In this document: positions 23,905-33,400 of the stretch, piece by piece
Layout: every line of letters begins with the position of its first letter
How positions within the stretch are numbered: the first letter of the stretch is position 1
Source of the DNA: a virus
DNA: 35,336 bases
Strand: one strand, 5' to 3'
Virus record (IMG/VR): IMGVR_UViG_3300020463_000055
Location: 1-35,336 of that record
Translations under genes and position numbers: made by a program
Notes under the pieces: model-generated
Database searches by the model: none
What the model saw: only the letters and a program-made list of their open reading frames with translations
Told to the model about the DNA's origin: nothing

Positions 23905-26900
23905 ATGGCAGAATTGACATTTAAAAGTCCAGGGGTAAGCACTCGAGAAATCGACCTTTCCGGACCATCAAGAACCGGTCCAGTGGGGACACCAGCTGGA
24001 GTAATTGGTACTGCAACGAAAGGCAGGGCATTTGTACCTTTGGTTTTTGCTAACCTTGCAGAATTCGTTGCTGAGTTTGGAGCTATAGGTTCTGACAAAT
24101 TCGGCCCGATGGCTTTAAGAGAATGGTTTTCTAACGCAAGAGCAGGTCTCTATTTAAGAGTCTTAGGTGCCGGAGATGGTAAAGCTAGGCTGGATTCTTT
24201 TACTGCAGCAAATGCTAAAGGTGAAAGGCAACAAGCTGGTTCAGTTCTTAACGCTGGGTTCATTGTTGGGGAAAAGCAAGTTGATCCCTCAACTGGCCGC
24301 TTAGCTCATAACCCAAATGCTGGTAGTAATGTCGCTCCTGTACAAGCTGCCGGCAGAATCACAATCGGTGGTCAGGGAACAGCCGGTCAAATGATTACTT
24401 TAGTCTCGAAGGGCGGAGTTGCTAAGACTTACCAGTTCGTCGCTGAAGCCAATGCCGCAACCGGTGCTGAAGTTAGTCCCGGAATTGTAAAAGTTTCAAA
24501 CCAAGATTCTGGTGGTCTTGCCGCAGACGCGAACGAGCAGGTAGCATCACTAATAGCAGCTATTAACAACACAACTAACGGGCACGGTTCTGAAGCTGCG
24601 GCTACTCGTTTGGTAGCTGAAGCAGTTGATGGTTCCGCTGCTGCCGACATCAAGAACGCAGCCGGTCAAGCTGGAAACATTCAAATACTATCTCACCAAG
24701 CTATCGATAATAATGCAGCTGCGGTGAACGTTACAATCACGGCCAACATGACTGGCGGCAAAGACGGCCAAGGAATCCCAGGTCAAACACACGTTCTTGG
24801 CTGCTTAATGAAAGAAGTTGCACACGCAAAAGCAAAAACAACAATTACAGTTGCAACCCACGGATCAGCACTCGCGCCGGCTGGTGGAGACTTTGCGAAG
24901 ATTGTTGGTAAGGGAATTACTTTAACGTCTACTGACGGAACAACTAAGCAGTATGTCATTGTAGACCAGAATACAGACAGCCCAGCCAAGAACACAGGCG
25001 ATTTAATTGCGTCAGGTGATCAACTAGGAACAGGCATTACAGTTTCGGCAACTGATTCGCGAATCGGTGCAGTCGCGGTTGCTATTCCAAACGTCACATC
25101 ATCTACTCAACAGACGTTGTTGGCTCAACTAAAGCTAGCAATAGATAACGCTAATGGTCATAATGCCGGCACGGCAGACGCAGCTTCTACTAGAATAAAA
25201 GTTACAGCGATCAACGGAAAGCTTACTCTAGACCAAGTCAAGTTTGGGCGTCCAGGAAACACTGACGTAGTTACCGATATCACATTATTAGCAGTCACAG
25301 TTGGAAACGCATTCTCTGGTGGTCTTGGAGAACTTGTATTCCATGAAGCCGGCGTCGGTTTAGATGCTGCTACCCCGGCGACAGGAGTTAAGTTTGCTCC
25401 AGTGGCACGAGGAATTATAATGTTTGCCTCAGGTGTTGTCCCATCAATGTCAGCATCTCGAGCTGCAGTTACTAATAACACTGCAATCGGTCAAAGAGCT
25501 TCTGAAGAACCTAAGAAAGCTACCGCAACATTGACCGTTAACGGAGTCATTACTGCAAATGGTAAGTTTACCTTGGTTTCTGGAGCGACTCGACTTGTGT
25601 ATGAAGCTAGGGCCGCCGAATCCCCCGGCGATGGCCATTTTGATCAAGACGATGGCGCCAACGCCACAGCAACTTCGATCGCGGCATGTATTAATCATAC
25701 TGCTGGTGGCCGAGCAATCGGTATTACCGCAGTTGCCGATGCCAATGTAGTTACTCTTACACAAGACACTGCTGGAATAGCTGGAAACACGATAATTTTA
25801 AATGATTGTGATGAACTTACTGTTTCAAACTCTTCAGCTAAAGCTAAACTTGGTTTCTTTTCCGGCGGAACAACTACAGTCGGAAGAGTTTCAGCAAACT
25901 CTTCAGGGGTTTTTGGAAATCTCGAAGGTTTAGATAACGGCGGATCAGCTTTAGGCGCAGTAAACATAAAAGATAGCAAACAAGAATTCGTTATGTTGCT
26001 TAATGGACACAAGCCAACAAGCGCTTACCCGAATGCATTAACTGCTTCTTTCGATCCTCAAGCAACCAATTATTTTGCTAACATATTCAATACCAATCCA
26101 GAAGCTCTTCAAGAGGCTGGACACGTACTTTACACTCACTATGATGTTTTTAATTCCTACGCTGTTCCGGACGGCACAGACAACCCATATCTTACTTCAG
26201 CGGGTAGGTCAGGAATCAGCAATAGCACGCAGGAACTTAGGGAAGTTGGATTTTTAATGAAATCACAATGGACTCGAAATCACTCCGCAGTTGCTTATCC
26301 AAGCTTGGAAGATTTTTCTGACCGGTTTAGAACAGCTGTTTCCCCAACCATTAGATCTCAAAAGTTTGGTGGAGTTGCTCAAGACCTCTTCAAGGTTCAC
26401 TCCTTGGATGATGGTGCAGGAGGAAACGCTATCTATAAGATCACAATAGAGAATATTAGACGTTCTCAAAGTGAAAAGGATCGTTACGGTCAGTTTGATC
26501 TAGTTGTCAGAGATTTTAATGATAACGACCGTGAGCCAGTAGCGTTGGAAAGGTTTTCCGCTCTTTCGTTAAACCCTCAATCTGATAGATACATTTGTAG
26601 AATAATTGGAGACTACAGGCTTTTCTACGATTTTGACAAACGACCTGGTTCTCAAAAGGTTGCTCTAACTGGTAAACATCCGAATGTTTCAAACTTCATC
26701 AGGATAGAGGCTGCAATAGCTGTTGAGGAAAGAACGATCGATCCTACAGCATTACCTTTTGGTTTTAGAGGAGTTCCTAGATTATCTATTAATGGAGAAG
26801 TTAGTGGTAATTCCCTCTTTGCAGACCCGGATACAGCTTCGGCAGTTTCAATTATTGATTCTTCTGCCAAACCTCATGTTAATTTCCGTCTTCCTCCAGT

Positions 26901-28341
26901 TCCTTTGAGAAGGCACGTAGGAGTTGGGGTTATTCCAAAGAGAAGATCTAACTCTTCTTTTTGCTGGGGTATTCAATTCGAAGCTGACGACATTTACACA
27001 GAACCTAATAAAAATTCTAAGCATAACAAGATGATGCCTTCTCTTACAAAGTATCTTCCTGATTATGTAACTAATGCTATGAAGTTGTTAGTTAGAAACG
27101 ATGCAACTGCAGATAGCAACAATAACAACGAGTTTAGCTTAGAAAACATTCAGGTTATTACAAACGCATCTGATAAGCCAGAATCTAAAGAATGGGCAGC
27201 GGCTCTCTATAGAAGAGAAGCAACTCTTTCAAAAGCTATAGTTGATGTTGATGGTAACCCAGCTTCTACTACTAGGTTCCTCAACTCGGGTACTGATTTA
27301 GATTTAGGTTCAGTAAGAAGATTTTTGAAATTCACCACATACGTGCAAGGCGGTTTTGATGGAGTCAATATTTTCGATAAAGAAAAGTCAGCTCTCAGTG
27401 ACGTTGCTGTTAAGAGAGAGCTTGATTTTCCCGAGGATCAGGGAGGCAAGGCCGGATCAACTACAGCTACATATTTGAAATCACTAGATGTCTTAGCTGA
27501 AAAGAGTGATGTTGATATTCAGCTTTTGGCAATTCCTGGAATTAGGCAATCTTTGATTACTGATAGAGCTATTGAAGCAGTTGAAGACAGGTTCGATGCA
27601 ATGTACCTAATGGATACTATCGTTTTCGACTCTGAAAACTTACCAGTTACAGGTTCTTCACAGAAAGTAAGCGTAACAAACACAGTTAATAGATTCAGTA
27701 ACAGGGTCTTAGATACCAGTTTCGCTGCAGCTTACTTTCCTGATGTAATATTACAGGATCCATCTACAGGGGTAAATGTTCAAGCTCCTCCTTCGGTAGC
27801 TGTTCTTGGAGCTTTTGGGCTAAACGACCAGTTAGCACACCCATGGTTTGCTCCTGCTGGTTTCACTAGAGGCGCTATGGAAAATGTTTTAGAAACCCAA
27901 GTGAAACTAAATAGAGATAACTTAGATGCTCTATACGACGCTGACATAAACCCAATCACCTCATTTCCTCACACTGAAGGAGTGGTTGTTTTCGGTCAAA
28001 AGACGCTGCTAAGAACGCAGAGTTCTCTTGACAGAGTAAATGTAAGAAGGCTTCTTATCGAAATAAGAAGAAGAGTAAGAAGCGTTGCAAATAGTTTCAT
28101 ATTTGAACCAAACAGAGAAGAGACTTTAGCGAGGTTCTCGGCGCAAGTAAATCCAATCTTACGTCAGATTCAACAGCAACAGGGTGTTGATAGATTCCTC
28201 GTTAGAATTGATACTTCTACAACGACTCAGACGGATGTAGAAAACAATACATTAAGAGGCAAGATATTCTTGCAACCAACACGTTCAGTTGAATTTATAT
28301 CACTTGACTTTGTTATCACAAATGCAGGTGCAGAAATCTAA
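23905..28341 (+). CDS. 18: Tail sheath protein, second copy (gp18-like, 1478 aa)
   Basis: An AGGAG site precedes the ATG. It has the same sheath ends as the first copy: LTFKSPGVSTREIDLSGPSR, then HPWFAPAGFTRGAMENVLE, VRRLLIEIRRRVRSVANSFIF and the final PTRSVEFISLDFVITNAG. Between residues about 150 and 660 it carries three tandem beta domains (about 150-285, 308-475, 538-657), each with a G-x-T-x-x-Y/L strand, a helix ending IN or IDN, then an H-x-x-x-A stretch and a GN(T/I) strand. These give the largest sheath-type protein in the window. Whether both copies enter one sheath or form alternative sheaths cannot be told from sequence. Confidence 0.93.
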   Translation: MAELTFKSPGVSTREIDLSGPSRTGPVGTPAGVIGTATKGRAFVPLVFANLAEFVAEFGAIGSDKFGPMALREWFSNARAGLYLRVLGAGDGKARLDSFTAANAKGERQQAGSVLNAGFIVGEKQVDPSTGRLAHNPNAGSNVAPVQAAGRITIGGQGTAGQMITLVSKGGVAKTYQFVAEANAATGAEVSPGIVKVSNQDSGGLAADANEQVASLIAAINNTTNGHGSEAAATRLVAEAVDGSAAADIKNAAGQAGNIQILSHQAIDNNAAAVNVTITANMTGGKDGQGIPGQTHVLGCLMKEVAHAKAKTTITVATHGSALAPAGGDFAKIVGKGITLTSTDGTTKQYVIVDQNTDSPAKNTGDLIASGDQLGTGITVSATDSRIGAVAVAIPNVTSSTQQTLLAQLKLAIDNANGHNAGTADAASTRIKVTAINGKLTLDQVKFGRPGNTDVVTDITLLAVTVGNAFSGGLGELVFHEAGVGLDAATPATGVKFAPVARGIIMFASGVVPSMSASRAAVTNNTAIGQRASEEPKKATATLTVNGVITANGKFTLVSGATRLVYEARAAESPGDGHFDQDDGANATATSIAACINHTAGGRAIGITAVADANVVTLTQDTAGIAGNTIILNDCDELTVSNSSAKAKLGFFSGGTTTVGRVSANSSGVFGNLEGLDNGGSALGAVNIKDSKQEFVMLLNGHKPTSAYPNALTASFDPQATNYFANIFNTNPEALQEAGHVLYTHYDVFNSYAVPDGTDNPYLTSAGRSGISNSTQELREVGFLMKSQWTRNHSAVAYPSLEDFSDRFRTAVSPTIRSQKFGGVAQDLFKVHSLDDGAGGNAIYKITIENIRRSQSEKDRYGQFDLVVRDFNDNDREPVALERFSALSLNPQSDRYICRIIGDYRLFYDFDKRPGSQKVALTGKHPNVSNFIRIEAAIAVEERTIDPTALPFGFRGVPRLSINGEVSGNSLFADPDTASAVSIIDSSAKPHVNFRLPPVPLRRHVGVGVIPKRRSNSSFCWGIQFEADDIYTEPNKNSKHNKMMPSLTKYLPDYVTNAMKLLVRNDATADSNNNNEFSLENIQVITNASDKPESKEWAAALYRREATLSKAIVDVDGNPASTTRFLNSGTDLDLGSVRRFLKFTTYVQGGFDGVNIFDKEKSALSDVAVKRELDFPEDQGGKAGSTTATYLKSLDVLAEKSDVDIQLLAIPGIRQSLITDRAIEAVEDRFDAMYLMDTIVFDSENLPVTGSSQKVSVTNTVNRFSNRVLDTSFAAAYFPDVILQDPSTGVNVQAPPSVAVLGAFGLNDQLAHPWFAPAGFTRGAMENVLETQVKLNRDNLDALYDADINPITSFPHTEGVVVFGQKTLLRTQSSLDRVNVRRLLIEIRRRVRSVANSFIFEPNREETLARFSAQVNPILRQIQQQQGVDRFLVRIDTSTTTQTDVENNTLRGKIFLQPTRSVEFISLDFVITNAGAEI
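24352..25875 (+). repeat. Three similar beta domains inserted in the second sheath protein
   Basis: Three segments (about 24352-24759, 24826-25329, 25516-25875) share a pattern: a GxxTLVSxGG or TLTSxDGT strand pair followed by a Tyr-containing strand, an acidic/Ala linker, a helix ending in IN or IDN, an HxxxA patch, and a final strand with GNxxI. Identity is low, so these are divergent domain repeats rather than DNA repeats. The boundaries are approximate. Confidence 0.55.
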
Positions 28342-28377
28342 TATAGAGTATATTTAAAAGGAGATTAGGAGAAAAAA

Positions 28378-28866
28378 ATGGCCGAAACACTAAATGTCTC
28401 AAGCATGTTACCGAATAAGTTCGAACCCAAAAGAAAGTTTAGATGGGTCTTTGCAATTGAAGGGGTAGATGCTTACTTAATCAAAACTGCCGCAAGGCCG
28501 ACAATGAACACGACAGGTATTGAAATACCTTTTATGAACTCGCATCGGTACATTGCTGGTAAGACGAAGTTTGATCCAATTGCTGTGACACTTCACGACC
28601 CTATTGCACCGTCAGGTGCTCAGCAAGTTATGGAATGGGTAAGAACTCATTTCGAATCAGTATCTGGTCGCGCGGGTTACGCTGATTTTTACAAGAGAGA
28701 TTGCCAACTTAAGCTTCTTGATCCAGTTGGAACTGTTGTAGAGCTTTGGGATATTAAAGGCTGTTTCCTTGAATCAGCTGGATTCGGTGATCTAGATTAC
28801 GGAACCGAAGATCCTGCTGAAATTTCACTGTCGATCAGATTCGACAATTGCGTACTTCAGTACTAA
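28378..28866 (+). CDS. 19: Tail tube protein (gp19-like)
   Basis: Two tandem ribosome sites (AAGGAG and AGGAG) precede the ATG. The 162-aa protein (T4 gp19: 163 aa) shows the tube pattern PNKFEPKRKFRWVFAIEG, ARPTMNTTGIEIPFMNSHRYIAGKTKF, PIAVTLHDPIAP, KLLDPVGTVVELWDIKGCFLESAGFG and EISLSIRFDNCVLQY. It polymerises on the baseplate inside the sheath into the DNA conduit. It follows the sheath genes directly, as in T4, and a strong terminator ends the unit. Confidence 0.95.
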   Translation: MAETLNVSSMLPNKFEPKRKFRWVFAIEGVDAYLIKTAARPTMNTTGIEIPFMNSHRYIAGKTKFDPIAVTLHDPIAPSGAQQVMEWVRTHFESVSGRAGYADFYKRDCQLKLLDPVGTVVELWDIKGCFLESAGFGDLDYGTEDPAEISLSIRFDNCVLQY

Positions 28867-28896
28867 TCTAATTAAGATAATCTTCTTTTTTGCATA

Positions 28897-28931
28897 AAAT
28901 CAAGAAGTCTTTTAGACTTCTTGATTTTTTT
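28897..28931 (+). terminator. Rho-independent terminator after the tail tube gene
   Basis: AAATCAAGAAGTCT (28897-28910) and AGACTTCTTGATTT (28914-28927) are perfect 14-base complements with a 3-base TTT loop; the downstream arm runs into seven Ts (28925-28931). It ends the sheath/tube unit. Confidence 0.93.
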
Positions 28932-28994
28932 GTTTACTCTTCTAAATTCTCAAATACATTTTATTCTTAAGGCCATTTAATTAAGAGGTAATAT

Positions 28995-29852
28995 ATGAGC
29001 GATAACGAAAACACCCGCGGAGAGCTTTTTGGTCATGGAGCATCTCATGCGAAATCTCAGGGCATTGCAACTAGTAATGTTATGAAGGAAGATTTTGGAT
29101 TTGAAGTTCCGATTGAATCTGTCCCACTTCCTTCTAAAGGTTTAGTGTATGATGCTGACAGCCCACTTCACGGAAAAGAGACACTTGAAATAAAAGCAAT
29201 GACTGCAAAGGACGAAGATATTCTAACGTCAAGAGCTCTTATCAAAAAAGGGACGGTCATAACTCACCTTCTTAAGTCTTGTTTGATGGACAAGCAGATA
29301 AACCCAGAAGAAATGCTTTCGGGTGATAGAAACGCGATTATGACGGCTTTAAGGGTGACTGGTTATGGTCCGGATTATAACATAGAGGTAGACTGTCCTG
29401 CATGCGGAGAAAGAAGCAAGCAAGCTTTTGATCTAACAGACATGCCTATTAATTCTCTCACTATCGACCCGGTTTCTCCGGGCGCCAATGTTTTTGAGTT
29501 TAAGCTTCCAGCAACAGGTTTACCAGTAAGGTTTAAGTTTCTAACTGGGGAAGACGAACAAGAGATTATGACGTTAGCTGAAAGAAGGAAGAAAAAAGGC
29601 TTTACAGCTGATAACGTAGTTACTCAAAGACTAAGTTATTCAATACAATCTATAAACGGGATAAAAGACAAAAATAAAATCTCTATGTTTATTAGAAACA
29701 TGCCTGCTCGTGACTCTTTAGAATTAAGAAGATTTATTGATAAGCACGAGCCAGGAATAGATTTATCTGGCTGGTTAGATTGTCCGCACTGCCAAGAAAC
29801 ATCGGAGGTTAAGTTGCCCATTGGGGCATCGTTTTTTTGGCCTGACACCTGA
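28995..29852 (+). CDS. 26: Baseplate/tail-assembly protein of the T4 gp26-like family
   Basis: AGAGG precedes the ATG. The 285-aa protein carries the pattern I associate with the T4 baseplate family: VPLPSKGLVYDADSPL (about residues 43-58), LEIKAMTAKDEDILTSRALIKKGT, LLKSCL (92-97), SGDRNAIMTALRVTGYGPDY and a zinc-ribbon-like pair CPAC (134-137) plus CPHC (263-266), ending FFWPDT. In T4, gp26 belongs to the baseplate hub. In other contractile phages, genes lying between tube and tape measure are tail-assembly chaperones, and this gene occupies exactly that position. The last codons contain a T7 tract shared with the next ORF. Confidence 0.8.
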   Translation: MSDNENTRGELFGHGASHAKSQGIATSNVMKEDFGFEVPIESVPLPSKGLVYDADSPLHGKETLEIKAMTAKDEDILTSRALIKKGTVITHLLKSCLMDKQINPEEMLSGDRNAIMTALRVTGYGPDYNIEVDCPACGERSKQAFDLTDMPINSLTIDPVSPGANVFEFKLPATGLPVRFKFLTGEDEQEIMTLAERRKKKGFTADNVVTQRLSYSIQSINGIKDKNKISMFIRNMPARDSLELRRFIDKHEPGIDLSGWLDCPHCQETSEVKLPIGASFFWPDT

Positions 29853-30108
29853 TTATAAAGAAATATTTTTAGATCAAATATTTCTGCTAATGTACTATAT
29901 GGGTTTTGGATATAGAGAGTGTTATCTTTTGCCTGTTTGGCAAAGGATATGGTTTATTAAGAGAATAAACAAAGAGATAAGTCGAACAGCAGATGCTAAC
30001 GACGGAAATGCCGTAACCAAGGGAGCTCACCATAACGATCCTTCTACTAGGGCTATGATGGGACGGCAACGTGCACATGTTCCAGCAAAATTGAGAAGAT
30101 TTACATAA
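29821..30108 (+). CDS. Small ORF overlapping the gp26-like gene, possible frameshift product (95 aa)
   Basis: The frame is +1 relative to the gp26-like gene. The only starts are a TTG at 29821 (GGAGG at 29804-29808, 12 bases upstream) or an ATG at 29890 that would cut into what looks like the conserved part, FFGLTPDYKEIFLDQIFLLMYY then YLLPVWQRIWFIKRINKEIS. The rest is polar and basic. Small proteins with a PVWxRxWF-type stretch in this place are, as I recall, common in T4-like phages, but I assign no function. Because ribosomes could enter at the T7 tract, the start given here is uncertain. Confidence 0.65.
   Translation: MGHRFFGLTPDYKEIFLDQIFLLMYYMGFGYRECYLLPVWQRIWFIKRINKEISRTADANDGNAVTKGAHHNDPSTRAMMGRQRAHVPAKLRRFT
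29831..29840 (+). promoter_or_regulatory. T7 tract, possible +1 frameshift site
   Basis: GTTTTTTTGG spans the end of the gp26-like frame. The zero frame reads TTT TTT TGG and stops 12 bases later at TGA (29850-29852). A +1 slip on TTT would read TTT TTT GGC into the 95-aa frame. This is inferred from sequence alone; a single-base homopolymer sequencing error would have the same appearance. Confidence 0.35.
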
Positions 30109-30116
30109 TTAATATC

Positions 30117-30374
30117 ATGCTTAATGAAATAAAATGGAAAGATTTTTTTGCCGACTGCGCTTTGTACATCATGAGCGAGCAGAACACATTTAAGTTAAAT
30201 GGCGAAAAAAAGATAGTTGGAATCATCGCAGAAAACATTTCAACTTCTAGAAAGCTTTATAACTCTCTGTGTTCTGAGACAACGAATATAGAAGAAATTA
30301 AAACTATTATTGTTAAAAAGAAAAAAGCATCAAAATTATTCTTTGAGTCCACAGGCATTCAATGGCCTTTTTAA
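30117..30374 (+). CDS. Hypothetical protein before the tape measure gene (85 aa)
   Basis: The ATG follows the previous stop by 8 bases with no strong ribosome site. The protein is Lys/Ile/Glu-rich and likely mostly helical, ending FFESTGIQWPF. No motif is recognised. Its position between the tube/baseplate genes and the tape measure is where tail-assembly chaperone genes usually sit, which is the only functional hint. Confidence 0.65.
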   Translation: MLNEIKWKDFFADCALYIMSEQNTFKLNGEKKIVGIIAENISTSRKLYNSLCSETTNIEEIKTIIVKKKKASKLFFESTGIQWPF

Positions 30375-30383
30375 GCTGTTGAG

Positions 30384-30425
30384 AAATCAACCGGCGTAAT
30401 AATTATTGCTGATGGCTGATTTTTT
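30384..30425 (+). terminator. Weak hairpin with T-run ahead of the tape measure gene
   Basis: AAATCAACC (30384-30392) can pair with GGCTGATTT (30414-30422) with one mismatch, and six Ts run from 30420 to 30425. The 21-base loop is long and itself partly self-complementary (AATAATTATT). It could be a partial terminator or attenuator just before the tape measure ribosome site (GAGGG, 30426-30430). Confidence 0.35.
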
Positions 30426-30436
30426 GAGGGTTGGTA

Positions 30437-33400
30437 ATGGCTGATACATCTGATTTAGGGCAACAAGCAGAATTACTAGCACAAATAAATAGTCTCCTCG
30501 CAAAGAGGTGTGACCTCGAAGCTAAGATAGCTAGCTCTTGTGGCCAGCAAGGAGCTATGGCCGGCGAAATGGCAGCCGCTACAGGTCAGCAAGCTCAAGG
30601 CCTCAAACAGCTTGGCGGAGGTTGGTCTGAAGTTAATGATGCTTTAGACGAAGGCTCTAAGAAACAAAAAAACATCACCAAAGATTCTAAATCATTTCTT
30701 AAAACTATGCTTGACAAAAGCAAAGGCATTGGCGGTGCAGCTATAGGGTTAGGGGTTTTCACCAAAGGTTTAAAATTCGCTGCACAAGGGCTAAAAGGCG
30801 CTGCGATGGCTGGGAAGTCTTTTGTCAAAGGTGTCTTTAATATTGGCAAATCTATACTAAAAATACCATTTAAAGTATTCGGTGGCCTTATCAGCATGGC
30901 AAATAAGAACGCTAGTGCTGGGACTGCCCTAAGGCAAGCCTACGAAGACGTGCGTAAAGAGTTTGGTTCCTTTTCTGAAGGTCCTGCTAAGAATGTAATA
31001 GCCGGCTTTAACGACATGACTAGTTCAGCTGGCAACTTAGCTGGTACAGGGTTGTCTGCTTCTAGGGTTTTTGGTTACGGTCCTGATGGTATGGCTAAGA
31101 TGATGGGAGCCGTTGCAGACATTGCAAAAGGTCTTGGCCCAGCTATAAACTTACTTGGCGATGAGTTTGGCAAAGTTGCTGAACAAGCTGTCATGTTCTC
31201 CAAAGGGTTAGGTTTGTCCGGAGAGCAAATGGGTAAGCTTATGAAAGATGCGAAACTTTCAGGTAAGTCCCAAACTGATATGATGACTGAAGTTGGAAGC
31301 ATGTCGCTTCAAATGGCTGACAAATTTGGACTAAGTTCTAAAGACATCGGCCGTGACATAGCTGACATGAAATCCGATTTCGTGTCTTTTGGTAATGTAT
31401 CTACGACAGAAATGGCAGCAGCTTCTGCTTATGCAAGATCTCTTGGGATGGATATGAAAGATCTCAAAGGCGTTGTTGATAAGTTCGATGATTTTGAAGG
31501 AGCGGCAGAGAGTGTCGGTCAATTAAACCAAGCTTTTGGGATTCAGCTAGATACTATGAAGATGATGAACGCTGAAAACCCTGCTGAACGAATTGATATG
31601 ATGAGAAAAGCTTTCTTTCAAGCTGGAAAATCAGTCGAAAATATGACACGTCAAGAGAAAAAGCTTTTAATGCAGCAGACAGGTTTGACAGAATCTGCCT
31701 TAAAAAATGCATTTGCGGCTGAGAACCAGGGAGTAGCTTATGAAGACTTTGCAGATGCAGCAGCTGATGCTGAAGAAGATCAGTTGTCGCAAGAAGAAGT
31801 TATGCTTAAATTGGCGGATGCGATAGAGAAAGTTGCAGCTGCTGGACCAGGTTTTACTGGAATGTTTGATGCTTTTAGCAAGGGTTTCATGAAGGCTGTC
31901 ATGTATGACAAAGACATGAAGGAACTATTCAGAACTATCAGGTCTATGTTAAGAGCGGTTTTTAGGTTAGGAAAAGAATTCGGAAAGTTTTTTGTGGCGC
32001 TGCTTAAGGGTTCTGGCGTGATCAAAGCCCTTAAAGATTTTTTTAATCCAAAGATCATTACAGAATTCACCGGCGTAGTAACGCCTGTACTAAAAGACTT
32101 AGCAAAATTTCTCACAACTGGTGAGGGTGATCCTAACAAGATATTTGACAAATTTTTTGGTGCTCTTGACGATATGTTTACTGCAAGGGGCAAAGCTGGA
32201 AAAGCAGTTTTAGGGTCGGTCGGCCGGCTTGCAAAAATGTTTGTAACTCTTTTTGACAGAGTCGTTGCTTGGGCTACTCCGAAAATAATGCCTTATCTAC
32301 AAGGGATGTTCAAAAGAATATCTAAGTTCTTTGGAAAAGGTGGCGCTGGTTCTGGAATGACAAAAGCCCTAGGCGGTCTTTTATTAAAGGTGTTTGTCGG
32401 TGCAATAAAGGGCGCCCTTAGTGCTACCGGTGGCGCAATAAAAGCTTTAGGTAAATCTTTCAAGCAATGGTTTGATAAAGACGCACCTAATGCTGTCCGC
32501 GCTGCAGCCACTGGCGCTAACATGCTTGGTGTAGGCGCTAAGATCATGGGCAAATTCGGCGTAGCTCTTAACCCAGTAGCAGCCATGGCAATGGCATCAG
32601 CTTCTTTTTCTAAAGGCTTTGAAAATATGGAAAAGTCTGTAGACAAAGGGATAACTGGGGTAAATAGGCAGCTTTCAGTCGGCGCTGCTTCTTACGTAGA
32701 GTTGCTTACTTTTGGTTTGATGCCTGATTCTGTTTCTACTGAAGTCGGTAACTTCATGGGCAAACTGCTTGGAACCATCGATGGTTTTGCTAAACAGATT
32801 GGTGCTGAATCGATTTGGGGCGCTATGAAAGAGCGCATCGGCGGCACAATCGAAATGTTCAGAGGCCTTGGTGATATGGTCCGCGGACTTTTTTCAGGCG
32901 ATAGTGATAAAGTTCAAGAAGGTTTAGAACGTATAACTAAAGGTTTTATACAAAAAATTAAAGGTACATTTAAGCTAATTGGCATTATAGTAAAAGCAAT
33001 TTTTACAAAACTAGTACCTTTCGTGTTTAAAGCTTTAATGAACGTCGCAAAGACTATTTTAAAATGGACAGTTACTCACTTGCCAATGACCATTTATAAA
33101 GGCCTTAAAGCAATTGTCGTAGGCGTAGGTAAAGCGATAATGGGCTTGTTCAGTTTTTTCTTCGATCCTAAATATCGAAGTGAAATGCTTACCAAAGCGA
33201 TAAACTTTGCTGGTGGAATTTATGAAGGTCTCGTGGAAGGCTTAAGTCGATTTATTGGATACATGGCTGAGTGGTTAGGCGATATATGGACAACATTTAC
33301 AGAGTTCTGGGGAATTAACTCGCCTTCGACTAAAATGGCTGAGGCCGGAGACAACTTAATTGACGGAATTATTAGTACTTTAATGTACCTCCCTAATAAA

